62,200 bases of DNA, taken from JAFARZ01 sp035651595 (GTDB lineage: Bacteria; Actinomycetota; Actinomycetes; Streptosporangiales; Streptosporangiaceae). The stretch lies in the NCBI GenBank assembly GCA_035651595.1, contig DASRFJ010000300.1:1-62200 (forward strand). The letters are read 5' to 3'. A model generated the notes under the pieces. The model saw only the letters and a list, made by a program, of their open reading frames with translations. It was not told the origin of the DNA and did no database searches. Positions 15,085 to 23,058 of the stretch are shown piece by piece. The position numbers were made by a program, and so were the translations under genes. Each line of letters starts with the position of its first letter. The first letter of the stretch is position 1.

Positions 15085-15555
15085 GCGGGGATATGCGGTC
15101 TCGTTTGTCCTGCTATGTGGGGCTGCGTTCCGCCGGTTCGCGTGGCTCGTTTCACGATCGCGAAGGGTTGTACGTGCTCTAGGATCCTGGTGGCTTATTC
15201 AGGGTCCTGCGGCGAGGCGACCGGCGCTCGCAGGCGGCCCGCTGGCGGCGAAAATCTCGAACAATGTGGCGGATTACCCCTTTGTGGCAGGCTGACCCTC
15301 GTTTTCAGAGGTCAGTCCACCACGATAGGGAAATCCACCACATTGATACAGAGCCAGGCGGCGCGCTGGCGCATCGCCAGCCCCATGCCGCACGCCAGCT
15401 CCAGCCGCCATCAGGCGGCTGCCGGCAGATAGCCGGGCCGGCACATCCGAAGCCCAGGAGAATAAGCCACCAGCATCCTAGAGCACGTACAACCCTTCAT
15501 GATCATGAACGACACCACAGGGGGTATACTAGCTAGGTTTACTTGTTCGAATAAC
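15085..15555. repeat. Composite hairpin repeat A (family beta split by family alpha)
   Basis: Left arm 15149-15200 (begins GTTTCACGATCGCGAAGGG) and right arm 15460-15510 (ends CATGATCATGAAC) are inverted repeats of ~51 bp with few mismatches. Between them lies a second hairpin, 15262-15345, with CAATGTGG/CCACATTG ends and a CCCTTTGTGG/CCACGATAGGG stem. The left flank 15087-15150 matches the conserved GGTATGCGGTCTGG...TTCCGCCGGTTCGCG block of copies B and D. No coding capacity is evident. It fills the gap between the CPT-like gene and lhr. Confidence 0.85.
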
Positions 15556-15631
15556 TCGCTCTCACGCCTGTGGGCAGTTCCACGATACGGAGTGTCCGAG
15601 AAATGTCAGAGGCGCGAGGTACCGTGGGCGA

Positions 15632-18600
15632 GTGCTTGAGGCCGGCTTTCTGGCGACGTCGCATCCCGCCGTGCGGACCTGGTTCGAACGGCGGTTCCCG
15701 GACGGAGCTACCGAACCGCAGGCGGCTGGCTGGCGAGAGATCGCGGCCGAACGACATACCTTGATCGCTGCGCCGACTGGCTCCGGCAAGACGCTGGCGG
15801 CCTTCCTGGTGTGCATCGACCGGCTCTACCGAGCGTACGACGCGCTAGGCGAAGCGCCAGCCGAGCAACAAGGCCCCTCGGTGGTGTACGTCTCCCCGCT
15901 GAAGGCGCTGGCCGTCGACATCCAGCAGAACCTGGAGGCCCCGCTGCGCGAGATCGCCGCGGTCGCCGCCGAGCTGGGGCTCCCGGCCCCGGACGTCCGC
16001 GTGGCCGTGCGGACCGGTGACACCGCGGCGGGGGAGCGGGTCGCGATGCTCAAGCGGCCGCCGGACTTCCTGATCACCACACCGGAATCGCTGTTCCTGA
16101 TGGTGACCGCGGAGCGCAGCCGGGCCATGCTGCGCACCGTCCGGACCCTCATCGTGGACGAGATACACGCCGTCGCGGGCAACAAGCGCGGCTCTCACCT
16201 CGCGCTGACGCTGGAGCGAGTCGCACACGTCGCCGACCACGCGGTCCAGCGCATCGGCCTGTCCGCGACGCAGCGGCCGATCGAGGCGATCGCCCAGCTG
16301 CTGACCGGAATGGGCGCAACGGACTGCGCGATCGTCGACACCGGTCACCGCCGGGCGCTGGACCTCGCGCTGGAATTGCCCGACGACGAGCTCGGCGCGG
16401 TCGCGACCGGCGAGCAGATGGCGCAGATCCTCGATCTCATCACCGGGCATGTCCGCAGCCATCGGACCACGCTGGTGTTCGTCAACACCCGGCGGATGGC
16501 CGAGCGGGTGGCCCACGAGCTGGGCGAGCTGCTCGGGGAGGAGATGGGCGCTCAGGTCGCCGCGCATCACGGCAGCCTGTCGCGCGACCGGCGCCAGCGG
16601 GTGGAGAAACGGCTGCGCGAGGGAGATCTCCGGGCACTGGTCGCCACCGCCTCGCTGGAGCTCGGCATCGACATCGGGCCCGTCGAGCTGGTCTGCCAGA
16701 TCGGCTCGCCGCGCAGCTTCGCGACCTTCCTCCAGCGGGTCGGCCGGTCGAACCACACCAGCACCGGCACGCCCGCCGGGCGGCTGTACCCGACGACCAG
16801 GGACGAGCTTGTCGAGTGCGCGGCCATGCTGCGCGGGGTCCGCCAGGGCAGGCTGGACGCGATCGTGATCCCGCAGGCGCCGCTGGACATCGTGGCTCAG
16901 CAGCTCGTCGCCGAGTGCGCGGCCGAGCAGTGGAAACAGGACGAGCTGTTCGAGCTGGTCCGCCGCGCGGCACCGTTTCGCAACCTCACCCGCGAAGACT
17001 TCGACGCGGTCACCGAGTTGCTGGCCGAGGGCATCCGCACCGGGCGCGGGCGGCGCGCCTACTACCTGCACAGGGACCAGGTGAACGGGCTGCTCAAGGG
17101 GCGCCGGGCCGCGCGCCTGGCGGCGCTCACCTCCGGCGGGGCGATTCCCGAGCTGGGCGACTTCAAGGTGATCGCGGACCCGGACGAGGTCGTGCTCGGC
17201 ACGGTCAGCGAAGACTGGGCGGTCGAGTCGTCGGTCGGCGACATCTTCCTGCTCGGCACCCACTCGTGGCGGATCCGCCGGGTCGAGCCCGGGAAGGTCA
17301 GGGTCATCGACGCCGAGGGCGCACCGCCGTCCGTCCCGTTCTGGCGCGGCGAGGCACCGGGCCGCACGCGTGAGCTGTCCGAAGAGGTCAGTGCGCTCCG
17401 CGAGGCCGTCGCGGAACGATCCGCGCCAGCGGCCAGCGCCTGGCTGAAAGCCGAGTGCGGGGTCGGCGACGCGGCCGCGGAAACCATCGTCAGCTACCTG
17501 CACGCCGCACTGGCCGCGCTCGGCGCGCTGCCGACCATGGACACGATCATCCTGGAGCGGTTCTTCGACGAGGCCGGCGGTATGCAGCTGGTCGGGCACG
17601 CACCGTTCGGCGCGCGGCTCAACCGGGCGTTCGGCCTGGCGCTGCGAAAGCGGTTCTGCGTCACGTTCGACTTCGAGCTGGAGGCATCGGCCAGCGACAA
17701 CGCCATCTTGCTGTCGCTCGGGCCGCAGCACAGCTTCCCCCTGGAACGGGTGCCGAAGTTCCTCGCCTCGAAGACAGTCGAGCAGGTGGTCCGCCAGGCG
17801 GTGCTGACCGCACCGCTGTTCCAGTCCCGCTGGCGGTGGAACCTGAACACCTCGCTCACCGTGCTCCGGATGCGCGCCGGCCGGAAGAATCCGCCCGCCA
17901 TCCAGCGGATGGAGTCCGATGACCTGATGGCGGCCGTGTTCCCGGTGCTCGCGGCCTGCCAGGAGAACGTGGCACCCGGGCCGATGGAGATCCCGGACCA
18001 CGTGCTGGTCCGCCAGACGCTGACCGACTGCCTGCGCGAGGCGATGGACATCGACGGGCTCAGCGAGCTGGTGGCGGGCATCGAGCAGGGTCGGATAGCG
18101 GTACTCACCAAGGACACGGTGGAGCCTTCGGTGCTGGCGCACGAGATCCTGAACGGGGCTCCGTTCACCTATCTCGACGACGGCGAGTTCGAGAACCGGC
18201 GCAGCCGCAACGTGGTCGTCCGGCGCGGACTTCCGCTGGACGCCAAGGATCTTACCCATCTGGATAGCGCGGCTATCCAACGGGTCAGGGACGAGATAAG
18301 ACCCCAGCCGCGGGACGCCGACGAGCTGCACGACCTGCTGCTCACCCTGTACCTGATGCGGCCGGAACCCGAGTGGCAGACCTGGTACGCGGAGCTGAAA
18401 GCCGCGGGCCGTGCAGGCGAAACCAAGGCGGGAATGTGGTGCGCCACGGAACGACGCCATGCGGTCGAATCGCTGGACGCGGACGGCGAAGCCACCGTCG
18501 TTATGATCCTCCGGGGTTATCTCGATGTGACGGGACCAGCCACCGCCGGGCAGCTGGCAGCCATCACCGGCATCGGAGAAAAGAGCATCGAGCTGGGCCT

Positions 18601-19837
18601 GATCGCGCTGGAGAACGAGGGGTTCGCGCTGCGCGGGCGGTTCAGCGGCCGGGACACGGAGGAGTTCTGCGCGCGGCGGCTGCTCCAGCGGATCCACGCG
18701 TACACCAGGCAGCGGCTGCGCAGCGAGATCGAGCCGGTGACGCCTCGGGACTTCATGCGGTTCCTGCTGCGGTGGCAGCACGTCACGCCCGATACCCGGC
18801 GGGAGGGCAGCCGGGGCGTGCTCGCGGTCATCGAGCAGCTCCAGGGGTTCGAGCTGGCGGCAGGGGCGTGGGAGCGTTCGGTGCTGAGCGCGCGGGTCAC
18901 GGGTTACCAGCGTGACTGGCTGGACGGGCTGTGCCTGGGCGGAGAGGTGGCGTGGGGGCGGCTGTCGCTGCGGGCAGACTCGGCCGACGAGGCGCAGCAC
19001 ACCGGTCGCGGGGTGAGCCCGTCGCGGGCCACGCCGATCACGCTGACGATCCGCGAAGACCTGCCGTGGCTGCTCCGCGCGGTGCGCGGTGACAAGACGC
19101 CAACTCCGCCCGGGCCGGGGCGGACCCACGACGTGCTCGAGGTGCTGGCCGAGCGCGGGGCGCTGTTCCCGCCGGACCTGGCGGTGCACGCCGGCCGTCT
19201 GCCCAGCGAGATCGAAGAGGCGCTCTGGGAGGCGGTGGCGCGCGGGTTCGTCACCGCCGACGGCTTCCGCGCCGTCCGGTCGCTGCTCGCGCGGAGGCTG
19301 CTGACCAGCGCGAACGTCGCCCAGGCGAGGGGCGGCCAGCGACGAGGGCTGCGGCGCGCCGGGCAGCACACGACGCGGACCGGCGGGCGTTGGTCGCTGC
19401 TGCCCGCGGCCGGGACCGTGGAGCCGGACGAGCTGGCCGAAGCCGTCGCCGAGCAGCTCCTGGCCCGGTGGGGCGTGGTGTTCCGCGACCTGCTGGTCCG
19501 CGAAGCGCTGCTGACCGTAGGGAGCGGCGCCGTGCCGTGGCGCGAGGTGCTGTGGGCGTTCCGGCGGCTTGAGGCGCGCGGGGTGATCCGCGGCGGGCGG
19601 TTCGTCGGCGGGTTCAGCGGCGAGCAGTTCGCGCACCAGGACGCGGTGGAGATGCTGCGCGCGGTGCGGAAGGCGCCGCTGACCGGCGAAACCGTACGGC
19701 TGTCCGCGGTCGACCCGCTGAACCTGACCGGGGTCGTGCTGCCCGGCCCGCGGATCCCGGCGGTCGCCACGAACACCGTCACGTACGTGGACGGCGCCCT
19801 CGCGCCGCCGGCGCCGCGGACCACGCTGAGCGCGTAA
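15632..19837 (+). CDS. lhr: ATP-dependent helicase Lhr
   Basis: 1401 residues of the Lhr family of superfamily 2 DNA-repair helicases. RecA domain 1: TLIAAPTGSGKTLAAFL (Walker A), VYVSPLKALAVDIQ, TTPESLFLM, VDEIHAVAGNKRGSHLALTLERV (DEIH box) and LSATQRP. RecA domain 2: TLVFVNTRRMAERVAHEL, HHGSLSRDRRQRVEKRL, VATASLELGIDIG and QRVGRSNH. The winged-helix and beta-barrel modules follow, then a long Lhr-type C-terminal region (~residues 870-1400). Mycobacterial Lhr is somewhat longer (~1500). The GTG start at 15632 has no strong ribosome-binding site. The upstream gap is a repeat element. Single gene, DNA-damage function by family. Confidence 0.95.
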   Translation: MLEAGFLATSHPAVRTWFERRFPDGATEPQAAGWREIAAERHTLIAAPTGSGKTLAAFLVCIDRLYRAYDALGEAPAEQQGPSVVYVSPLKALAVDIQQNLEAPLREIAAVAAELGLPAPDVRVAVRTGDTAAGERVAMLKRPPDFLITTPESLFLMVTAERSRAMLRTVRTLIVDEIHAVAGNKRGSHLALTLERVAHVADHAVQRIGLSATQRPIEAIAQLLTGMGATDCAIVDTGHRRALDLALELPDDELGAVATGEQMAQILDLITGHVRSHRTTLVFVNTRRMAERVAHELGELLGEEMGAQVAAHHGSLSRDRRQRVEKRLREGDLRALVATASLELGIDIGPVELVCQIGSPRSFATFLQRVGRSNHTSTGTPAGRLYPTTRDELVECAAMLRGVRQGRLDAIVIPQAPLDIVAQQLVAECAAEQWKQDELFELVRRAAPFRNLTREDFDAVTELLAEGIRTGRGRRAYYLHRDQVNGLLKGRRAARLAALTSGGAIPELGDFKVIADPDEVVLGTVSEDWAVESSVGDIFLLGTHSWRIRRVEPGKVRVIDAEGAPPSVPFWRGEAPGRTRELSEEVSALREAVAERSAPAASAWLKAECGVGDAAAETIVSYLHAALAALGALPTMDTIILERFFDEAGGMQLVGHAPFGARLNRAFGLALRKRFCVTFDFELEASASDNAILLSLGPQHSFPLERVPKFLASKTVEQVVRQAVLTAPLFQSRWRWNLNTSLTVLRMRAGRKNPPAIQRMESDDLMAAVFPVLAACQENVAPGPMEIPDHVLVRQTLTDCLREAMDIDGLSELVAGIEQGRIAVLTKDTVEPSVLAHEILNGAPFTYLDDGEFENRRSRNVVVRRGLPLDAKDLTHLDSAAIQRVRDEIRPQPRDADELHDLLLTLYLMRPEPEWQTWYAELKAAGRAGETKAGMWCATERRHAVESLDADGEATVVMILRGYLDVTGPATAGQLAAITGIGEKSIELGLIALENEGFALRGRFSGRDTEEFCARRLLQRIHAYTRQRLRSEIEPVTPRDFMRFLLRWQHVTPDTRREGSRGVLAVIEQLQGFELAAGAWERSVLSARVTGYQRDWLDGLCLGGEVAWGRLSLRADSADEAQHTGRGVSPSRATPITLTIREDLPWLLRAVRGDKTPTPPGPGRTHDVLEVLAERGALFPPDLAVHAGRLPSEIEEALWEAVARGFVTADGFRAVRSLLARRLLTSANVAQARGGQRRGLRRAGQHTTRTGGRWSLLPAAGTVEPDELAEAVAEQLLARWGVVFRDLLVREALLTVGSGAVPWREVLWAFRRLEARGVIRGGRFVGGFSGEQFAHQDAVEMLRAVRKAPLTGETVRLSAVDPLNLTGVVLPGPRIPAVATNTVTYVDGALAPPAPRTTLSA

Positions 19838-19850
19838 CCGGGGACCCAGT

Positions 19851-19867
19851 TACTACGGCATGTAGTA
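19851..19867. promoter_or_regulatory. Palindrome in the cydAB promoter region
   Basis: TACTAC-GGCAT-GTAGTA inverted repeat, followed by an extra GTAGTA-like overlap, in the 50-bp gap between lhr and cydA. It is 24 bp upstream of the cydA ATG and could be an operator for a redox or respiration regulator. It does not match the Rex or ArcA consensus I know. Confidence 0.5.
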
Positions 19868-19891
19868 GTAGGTGTTTTACTGGACACTGTG

Positions 19892-21232
19892 ATGGTTCCT
19901 GCTGTCGATCAGCGGTACCTGTTCGAGGCGCGGCAGATGCAGGCGCTCTCGCTAGCGGTGCATATCCCGCTCGTGTGCTTTGGCCTGGCGTTCCCGGCGC
20001 TGGTCCTGTTCGCGGAGTGGCGGCACCTGCGGACGGGGGATCCGCTGTACCGGACGCTGGCGCGCCGCTGGTCGAAGATCATGCTCGCGCTGTTCGCCGT
20101 GGGCGTGGTGACCGGCACGATCCTGTCGTTCGAGCTGGGGCTGCTGTGGCCGGTGTGGATGCAGGACTTCGGCAACGTGTTCGGGCTCGGGTTCACGCTG
20201 GAGGGGTTCTCGTTCTTCGTCGAGGCGATCTTCATCGGCATCTACGTCTACGGCTGGGATCGCATCTCGCCGCGGGCGCACCTGCTGTGCGGGGTCCCGA
20301 TCGCGATCGCCGGAATCACCGGGTCGATGTTCGTGATCTCGGTCAACGCGTGGATGAACCACCCGACGGGGTTCCGGGTCAACGGCGCCGGGCAGGCGGT
20401 GGACGCCCACCCGTGGCAGGCGCTGTTCGCGAACCCGTTCTTCTGGAGCGAGTACGTGCACATGTACTTCGCCGGGTTCATCGTGTGCGGGTTCCTGCTG
20501 GCCGGGGTGTACTCGTGGAGCGCCGCGAGGGGGCGGGGCCTGCGCGGCGCGTACGCCACGGCGGCGCTGAAGATCTCACTGGGCGCGGCCGCGGTCGCCG
20601 CCCCGCTCCAGATCGTGGTCGGCGACTGGGCCGCGCGCGACGTCGCGCAGTCGCAGCCGGTCAAGCTCGCCGCGATGGAGGGCCTGGCGCAGACCACGCG
20701 CGGTGCCGCCGAACACCTGCTGGGCTGGTACAACGGCCACGCCGTGGTGTACGGCATCGAGATCCCGCGGCTGCTGTCGCTGCTCGCCTACCACAATCCT
20801 TCGGCCACCGTGAAGGGCCTCGACATCGTGCCGCTCGCAAACCAGCCGCCGGTCAACGTGGTGCGATTCGCCTTCCAGACGATGGTCGGCATCGGCACGC
20901 TGCTCGGCCTGCTCGGGGTCTGGTACCTGTTCATCCTGCTCCGCCGCAAACGCCTGCCACTGATCCGGTGGTTCTACTGGGCGGTTGTCGCGGCCGGGCC
21001 GCTGTCGGTGGTCGCGCTGATCGCCGGGTGGATCACCACCGAAGTCGGCCGGCAGCCGTGGATCGTCTACCGCGTGATGCGAGTCGATCAGGCGGTCACC
21101 GGAGCGCACGTGATTCCAGTCGGGTACGCAACGCTGTGCGCGGTCTATCTCGGGCTGGCCGGCGGGGTGTACTGGCTGCTGCATCGGCTGGCCCGGGCGC
21201 CGCTCACCGTGGCGGGCTCCGATGCTGGCTGA
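19892..21232 (+). CDS. cydA: Cytochrome bd ubiquinol/menaquinol oxidase subunit I
   Basis: 446 residues, multi-pass membrane. The N-terminal FEARQMQALSLAVHIPLVCFGLAFP carries the haem ligand His of CydA. GFTLEGFSFFVEAIFIGIYVYGWDRISP holds the conserved acidic residues. SEYVHMYFAGFIVCGF contains the second haem ligand, and GWITTEVGRQPWIVY is the family fingerprint. The Q-loop is short, as in cyanide-insensitive-type (CIO) actinobacterial enzymes. It oxidises quinol and reduces O2 at low oxygen without proton pumping. An ATG at 19892 (GTG at 19889 alternative). cydB overlaps it by 11 bp. No cydCD assembly transporter follows in the window. Confidence 0.96.
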   Translation: MVPAVDQRYLFEARQMQALSLAVHIPLVCFGLAFPALVLFAEWRHLRTGDPLYRTLARRWSKIMLALFAVGVVTGTILSFELGLLWPVWMQDFGNVFGLGFTLEGFSFFVEAIFIGIYVYGWDRISPRAHLLCGVPIAIAGITGSMFVISVNAWMNHPTGFRVNGAGQAVDAHPWQALFANPFFWSEYVHMYFAGFIVCGFLLAGVYSWSAARGRGLRGAYATAALKISLGAAAVAAPLQIVVGDWAARDVAQSQPVKLAAMEGLAQTTRGAAEHLLGWYNGHAVVYGIEIPRLLSLLAYHNPSATVKGLDIVPLANQPPVNVVRFAFQTMVGIGTLLGLLGVWYLFILLRRKRLPLIRWFYWAVVAAGPLSVVALIAGWITTEVGRQPWIVYRVMRVDQAVTGAHVIPVGYATLCAVYLGLAGGVYWLLHRLARAPLTVAGSDAG

Positions 21233-22442
21233 CGTCCCGATGGTCTTCATTCTGGTCGGCATCACCGCGTACACGGTGCTGGCCGGGGCGGACTTCGGCG
21301 CCGGGGTCTGGACGCTGCTGCCGTTCTGGGGTGTCGCCGGCCAGGACGTGACCCGCGAGCACACCAGGCACGCGATGGGGCCGGTCTGGGAGGCGAACCA
21401 CGTCTGGCTGATCTTCGTGCTGGTCGTGTGCTGGACCTGCTACCCGACGGCGTTCGCGTCGATCATGACCACGCTGTCGATTCCGCTGTTCATCGCCGCC
21501 GTCGGCATCATCTTCCGCGGCGCCTCGTACGCGTTGCGCGGTCAGTTGTCTGCTGACGGGCCGGGTGCGCGCGTGGTCGAGAGCCTGTTCGCGCTGTCGT
21601 CGGTGCTGACGCCGTTCGCGTTCGGCACCGTGGTGGGGGCGATCGCGGTCGGGCGCGTGCCGGTCGGCAACGCCGCCGGCGATGTGCTGACCGCCTGGCT
21701 CGGCCCGGTGTCGATCCTCGCCGGGGTGCTGGCCGTGGTGTTCTCCGCATACCTCGCCGCGGTCTACCTTGCCGCCGACGCCCGCCGGCTGGCCGCGGCG
21801 GAGCTGGTCGCTGACTTCCGCGCGCGGGCCCTTGGCGCGGGCGTCGTGGCGGGCGGTCTGGCGCTGGCCGGCCTGCTCGTGATCCGGCCGGCGTCCGCGC
21901 CGGTGTGGCACGGGCTGACCCACGGCGCCGGGCTGGCCATGGTGGTCGTCTGCGCTCTGGCCGGCGTGGTCACGATGGTGCTGGTGTGGCGCTCGTCGTT
22001 CGAGCTAGCGCGCGCGTCCGCCGCGCTGGCTGTCGCCGCGGTGATCGCGGGGTGGGCACTGGCGCAGTCGCCGCGCCTGCTGCCCGGGCTGACCGTGGCA
22101 CAGGCCGCGGCCGGCCGCACGACGCTGATCGCCACGATCGTCGCCGTGGCCGCCGGAGCAGTGGTGCTCGTGCCCTCGCTCGGGCTGCTGTACACGTTGC
22201 TGCTGCGGGGTCGCCTCGACCAGGGCGGGGCGGCGCCCCGGCTTGATCAAGGCACGACCGGGGCGCGCACCGAACGGGCACCCCGCCGTGGGTGGCTCGC
22301 CGGCGGGGTTGCCGCGGCGGCGCTGGCCGGCGGAGTCGGCCTGCTGGTGTTCGCCGACCCCGCCTGGGCGCACGGGCTCGGCGTCGTCCTGCTGCTGACC
22401 TGCGCCGTCACCGTGTTCGCCCGCGCCGCGTCCGTCGCTTAG
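21222..22442 (+). CDS. cydB: Cytochrome bd oxidase subunit II
   Basis: 406 residues with alternating hydrophobic helices. The N-terminal VFILVGITAYTVLAGADFGAGVW, GPVWEANHVWLIFVLVVCWTCYPTAFA and FRGASYALRG are characteristic of CydB, including the GADFGAG and WEANHVW motifs. It forms the heterodimer with CydA. ATG at 21222 overlaps the cydA stop, indicating coupled translation. The C-terminal cytosolic loop (RLDQGGAAPRLDQGTTGARTERAP) is a short repeat-like insertion before the last helices. Its TAG stop shares bases with the TAA stop of the convergent lipoprotein gene. Confidence 0.95.
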   Translation: MLADVPMVFILVGITAYTVLAGADFGAGVWTLLPFWGVAGQDVTREHTRHAMGPVWEANHVWLIFVLVVCWTCYPTAFASIMTTLSIPLFIAAVGIIFRGASYALRGQLSADGPGARVVESLFALSSVLTPFAFGTVVGAIAVGRVPVGNAAGDVLTAWLGPVSILAGVLAVVFSAYLAAVYLAADARRLAAAELVADFRARALGAGVVAGGLALAGLLVIRPASAPVWHGLTHGAGLAMVVVCALAGVVTMVLVWRSSFELARASAALAVAAVIAGWALAQSPRLLPGLTVAQAAAGRTTLIATIVAVAAGAVVLVPSLGLLYTLLLRGRLDQGGAAPRLDQGTTGARTERAPRRGWLAGGVAAAALAGGVGLLVFADPAWAHGLGVVLLLTCAVTVFARAASVA

Positions 22443-22963
22443 CTGCCGAGCGCCTGCGTCCACGAGGCGGGGTGCTTCACCAGCTGCCCGTTGCTCGTGT
22501 ACATGGGCGGCCGCGGACCCGTGTAGCGCACCGTGATCCGGGTGAAGTACTTCTCGCCATGGTGGCCGGCCAGGGGCTCGGGGCGCCAGAAGGTGATGAT
22601 GGCCGGGTACTTGCGGAACGTGCCTTCGGCGCAGTTGGGCGTGCAGTCGTTCAGCTCGTGCACGCCTGCCGCGGTCGCCCGCTGCGCCGTCCAGCCCGCC
22701 CACTTCAGGTGGTACAGGAAGCTGCCATCGTCCGCGCAGGTCAGAACGTAACTTGACGGCTTGACGACCGGGTGGTTCAGGCAGTTGAACACGACCGGCT
22801 TCGGCTGGCTTGCCGCTACCAAGTGAGCCGACGTCACCGCCGAGGATCCCTGCGTCCCAGCATGACCAGTCCCTGCGTGGCCAGTCCCAGCATGGCCAAC
22901 GGTGCTGCACGCCGTGGCCATCAAGCCCACGAAAACCCCCGCAATGACAACCTTCAGTTTCAT
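22439..22963 (-). CDS. Secreted lipoprotein of unknown function
   Basis: 174 residues. KLKVVIAGVFVGLMATACS is a lipoprotein signal with the lipobox Cys at position 19. A short linker follows containing three GHAGT repeats, then a compact Cys-containing domain: VVFNCLNHPVVKPSSYVLTCADDGSFLYHLKWAGWTAQRATAAGVHELNDCTPNCAEGTFRKYPAIITFWRPE. The domain with paired Cys and W-x-x-W features is common in actinomycete extracellular proteins, but no function is known to me. ATG at 22963. It ends against cydB with overlapping stop codons. Confidence 0.8.
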   Translation of the reverse strand: MKLKVVIAGVFVGLMATACSTVGHAGTGHAGTGHAGTQGSSAVTSAHLVAASQPKPVVFNCLNHPVVKPSSYVLTCADDGSFLYHLKWAGWTAQRATAAGVHELNDCTPNCAEGTFRKYPAIITFWRPEPLAGHHGEKYFTRITVRYTGPRPPMYTSNGQLVKHPASWTQALGS

Positions 22964-23058
22964 GAAGCCTCCTCAAGCTGCAATCTCATCTATGTATGAA
23001 GACTGCGCTTGGGGCTGAGTGGTTGCTGCGGTCGGTCACCAATCTGAATGCGACTGAG

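Noticed and set aside
15085..15555. Possible CRISPR or tandem array in the repeat regions
   Set aside because: Repeats are inverted, not direct with unique spacers; no cas genes in the window.
15845..19636. Continuous 1263-codon frame opposite lhr
   Set aside because: Arises from high-GC codon bias; lhr has all helicase motifs and the antisense frame has no recognisable domain.
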